Below are positions 20,925 through 22,237 of a DNA stretch of 22,237 nt, piece by piece. Every line of letters starts with the position of its first letter. Position 1 is the first letter of the stretch. The notes under the pieces are model-generated. The model made no database searches. It saw nothing but the letters and a program-made list of their open reading frames with translations, and had not been told where the DNA came from. The stretch spans positions 1 through 22,237 of the forward strand of contig CAYQJD010000014.1 in assembly GCA_964417835.1 (NCBI GenBank), written 5' to 3'. A program made the position numbers and the translations under genes. The stretch comes from UMGS1124 sp964417835. GTDB taxonomy: Bacteria; Bacillota_I; Bacilli_A; RF39; UBA660.

Positions 20925-22196
20925 AGGTTTAATAATTAAAATTGATTCTGTTTTAGTCTTTAATTGTTTTACAATTTCCTTTAATTTATTAAATGTTAAT
21001 TTATCACATAAATCTAAATAATCATCAATAAATTTTCCATATAATAAAATATTATCTTGAATATTACTATTAACTAGTTCAATGTCATCAAAATGCAATA
21101 AATAATTACTTTTTATCACTTTAATTTTTCTAATAAAATCAGTTTCTTGAATATTCATATTCTCTATTTCTTCTCTTATCATTTTAATAAATAATTCAGG
21201 ATAATCTGTATCAGTTGTTAAATTAACAACAATATAATCATCAGTATAAGTTTTATTTATATTTATACCACTTTGTATAACTTTTGATGATATTAATTTA
21301 TCTTGAATAGAACTAGTAGAATCAAATAATAAATTAAATAATAGATCAAAATAAATAGATAGTAACTCATTTGAGATATTTATCTTTTTAAAATTCTTTT
21401 TTGGAATTTTATAAGAAACACTAACTTTATTTGTTTCAACATTCATAAATATTTCTTTATATTTTTCTTTTACTTTTAATGGTTCATTAATCTTTTTTAT
21501 ATGAAAGGTTTTATTTATAAATTCTTTCTTTTTTTGATTCTCAACAATAATAGCTAAAGCTTCATATGGATCGACTTTCCCTGTTATAATAATAAACATA
21601 TTATTAGGATTATAAAATGTGTTATAACATTCAAATATATGTTCAACTCTAATTTTATTAATATCTTCTTTAGTTCCACTAATTAAATTCTTTCTTAAAT
21701 CATGTATAAAAATATTTTTAAATGCAGCATATGTAAGCTCAGTATTAGGATTATTTTCATACATTTTTATTTCCTCAGTAATTATACCTCTTTCATTATC
21801 TACCAATTCTTTATTAAAATATGGAGTTTGAACATAATCCAATAAATAATTTAAATTTTCTTTAAAAAATGTTGAAGAATATACTTCATAACACGTTAAA
21901 TCATATGAAGTAAATGCATTAACACTTGCACCTAATTTATAAAAGAATTCAAAAGCACTTCCATCTTTTGTATTAAATTTTAAATGTTCTAAATAGTGTG
22001 CTATACCGTTAGGAACTTTTTTAAATGTTGTTTCGTTACCACATTTGAACTCTGTGTTTATTGAACCAAACTTAGTGCTAAAAGTTATATAGAAATTTTT
22101 TTGATTATTATTAGGCAAAATATATAATTCTAATCCATTTTCTAATTTATCATAAAATAATTCTTCATTTGTTTTTGTTATCTGTACTTTTTTCAT
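20916..22196 (-). CDS. ymfH: M16 family metallopeptidase-like protein, YmfH type
   Basis: 426 residues from the ATG at 22196. The inverted zinc motif HxxEH is present as HYLEHLKF (His67, Glu70, His71), and the third ligand lies in the conserved NERGIITEEIKMYENNP segment (Glu141 or Glu142). The first M16 domain is followed by a weaker second domain ending near ILIIKPNC. The NGIAHYLEHLKF sequence and length fit YmfH, which in Bacillus is encoded beside its non-catalytic partner YmfF; current naming links the pair to 5-aminopentanol modification of elongation factor P. The true substrate is not evident. Upstream TTG (22205) and GTG (22202) are in frame, but the ATG sits just after GGTGAAA. A terminator follows. 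Confidence 0.82.
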   Translation of the reverse strand: MKKVQITKTNEELFYDKLENGLELYILPNNNQKNFYITFSTKFGSINTEFKCGNETTFKKVPNGIAHYLEHLKFNTKDGSAFEFFYKLGASVNAFTSYDLTCYEVYSSTFFKENLNYLLDYVQTPYFNKELVDNERGIITEEIKMYENNPNTELTYAAFKNIFIHDLRKNLISGTKEDINKIRVEHIFECYNTFYNPNNMFIIITGKVDPYEALAIIVENQKKKEFINKTFHIKKINEPLKVKEKYKEIFMNVETNKVSVSYKIPKKNFKKINISNELLSIYFDLLFNLLFDSTSSIQDKLISSKVIQSGININKTYTDDYIVVNLTTDTDYPELFIKMIREEIENMNIQETDFIRKIKVIKSNYLLHFDDIELVNSNIQDNILLYGKFIDDYLDLCDKLTFNKLKEIVKQLKTKTESILIIKPNC

Positions 22197-22237
22197 TTTC
22201 ACCAATCATATATCCATACCGTATCAACTCTTCAAGC
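22165..22237 (-). CDS. C-terminal end of an upstream gene (partial, unrecognised)
   Basis: Of the three minus-strand frames entering from the right edge, only one is open up to the M16 gene. It reads LEELIRYGYMIGENEKSTDN and a few more residues before a TGA at 22165-22167, overlapping the M16 start by 32 bases. Such an overlap suits an operon partner. In Bacillus the gene before ymfH is ymfF, but these 23 residues are too few to assign. Confidence 0.35.
   Translation of the reverse strand, partial: LEELIRYGYMIGENEKSTDNKNK

Overview
This is an AT-rich, gene-dense piece of chromosome from a low-GC Gram-positive bacterium. The gene set (LexA of the Bacillus type, ScpA/ScpB, EzrA, a T-box ahead of ileS, ComEA/ComEC, a YmfH-like M16 protein, a DUF368 lipid-carrier transporter) points to Bacillota, class Bacilli. 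The very low GC and the compact versions of several proteins suggest one of the uncultured, host-associated lineages near the Mollicutes/Erysipelotrichia. The lineage is inferred, not shown. TGA is used as a stop codon (scpA, comEA1), so the standard bacterial code applies. Every protein gene except lexA is on the minus strand.

Layout in coordinate order (most transcription runs right to left). 1-3640: a response regulator cut by the window edge, the frameshifted stump of a cold-shock gene, and a large ATPase-permease fusion whose promoter carries three 10-bp tandem repeats that look like a regulator site. 3640-4190: tRNA-Arg(CCU), with the truncated start of a phage-type replication initiator at its 3' side. 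4190-6470: an HD-domain phosphohydrolase and methionyl-tRNA synthetase, each with its own promoter. 6470-7020: a repeat island next to tRNA-Leu(CAA), with several copies of a short GGAAATAAGTCT-like element, flanking 15-bp direct repeats and a 40-codon ORF. 7250-10880: scpB, scpA, a single-pass membrane protein of unknown function, and miaB; a terminator and a promoter overlap at the end of miaB and split this block. 10937-11830: lexA (plus strand) and, divergent from it, a 34-residue hydrophobic peptide whose promoter has a LexA box exactly in the -35/-10 spacer. 11829-14815: ileS with a complete promoter and T-box leader. 14831-17610: ezrA and a DUF368 (PopT-like) gene. 17581-20902: a DNA-uptake operon, comEA1-comEA2-comEC, with two different ComEA paralogues overlapping each other and comEC. 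20899-22237: a YmfH-like M16 protein and the 3' end of one more gene.

Most of the window is housekeeping: translation (metG, ileS, miaB, two tRNAs), chromosome segregation (scpAB), division control (ezrA), envelope lipid recycling (popT) and DNA uptake (comEA/EC). The item most likely to be new is the 34-residue SOS-controlled membrane peptide at 10937-11041. It occupies the place that yneA or sosA occupies beside lexA in other Bacilli, but it is reduced to a single membrane helix. The second is the repeat island at 6476-6901.
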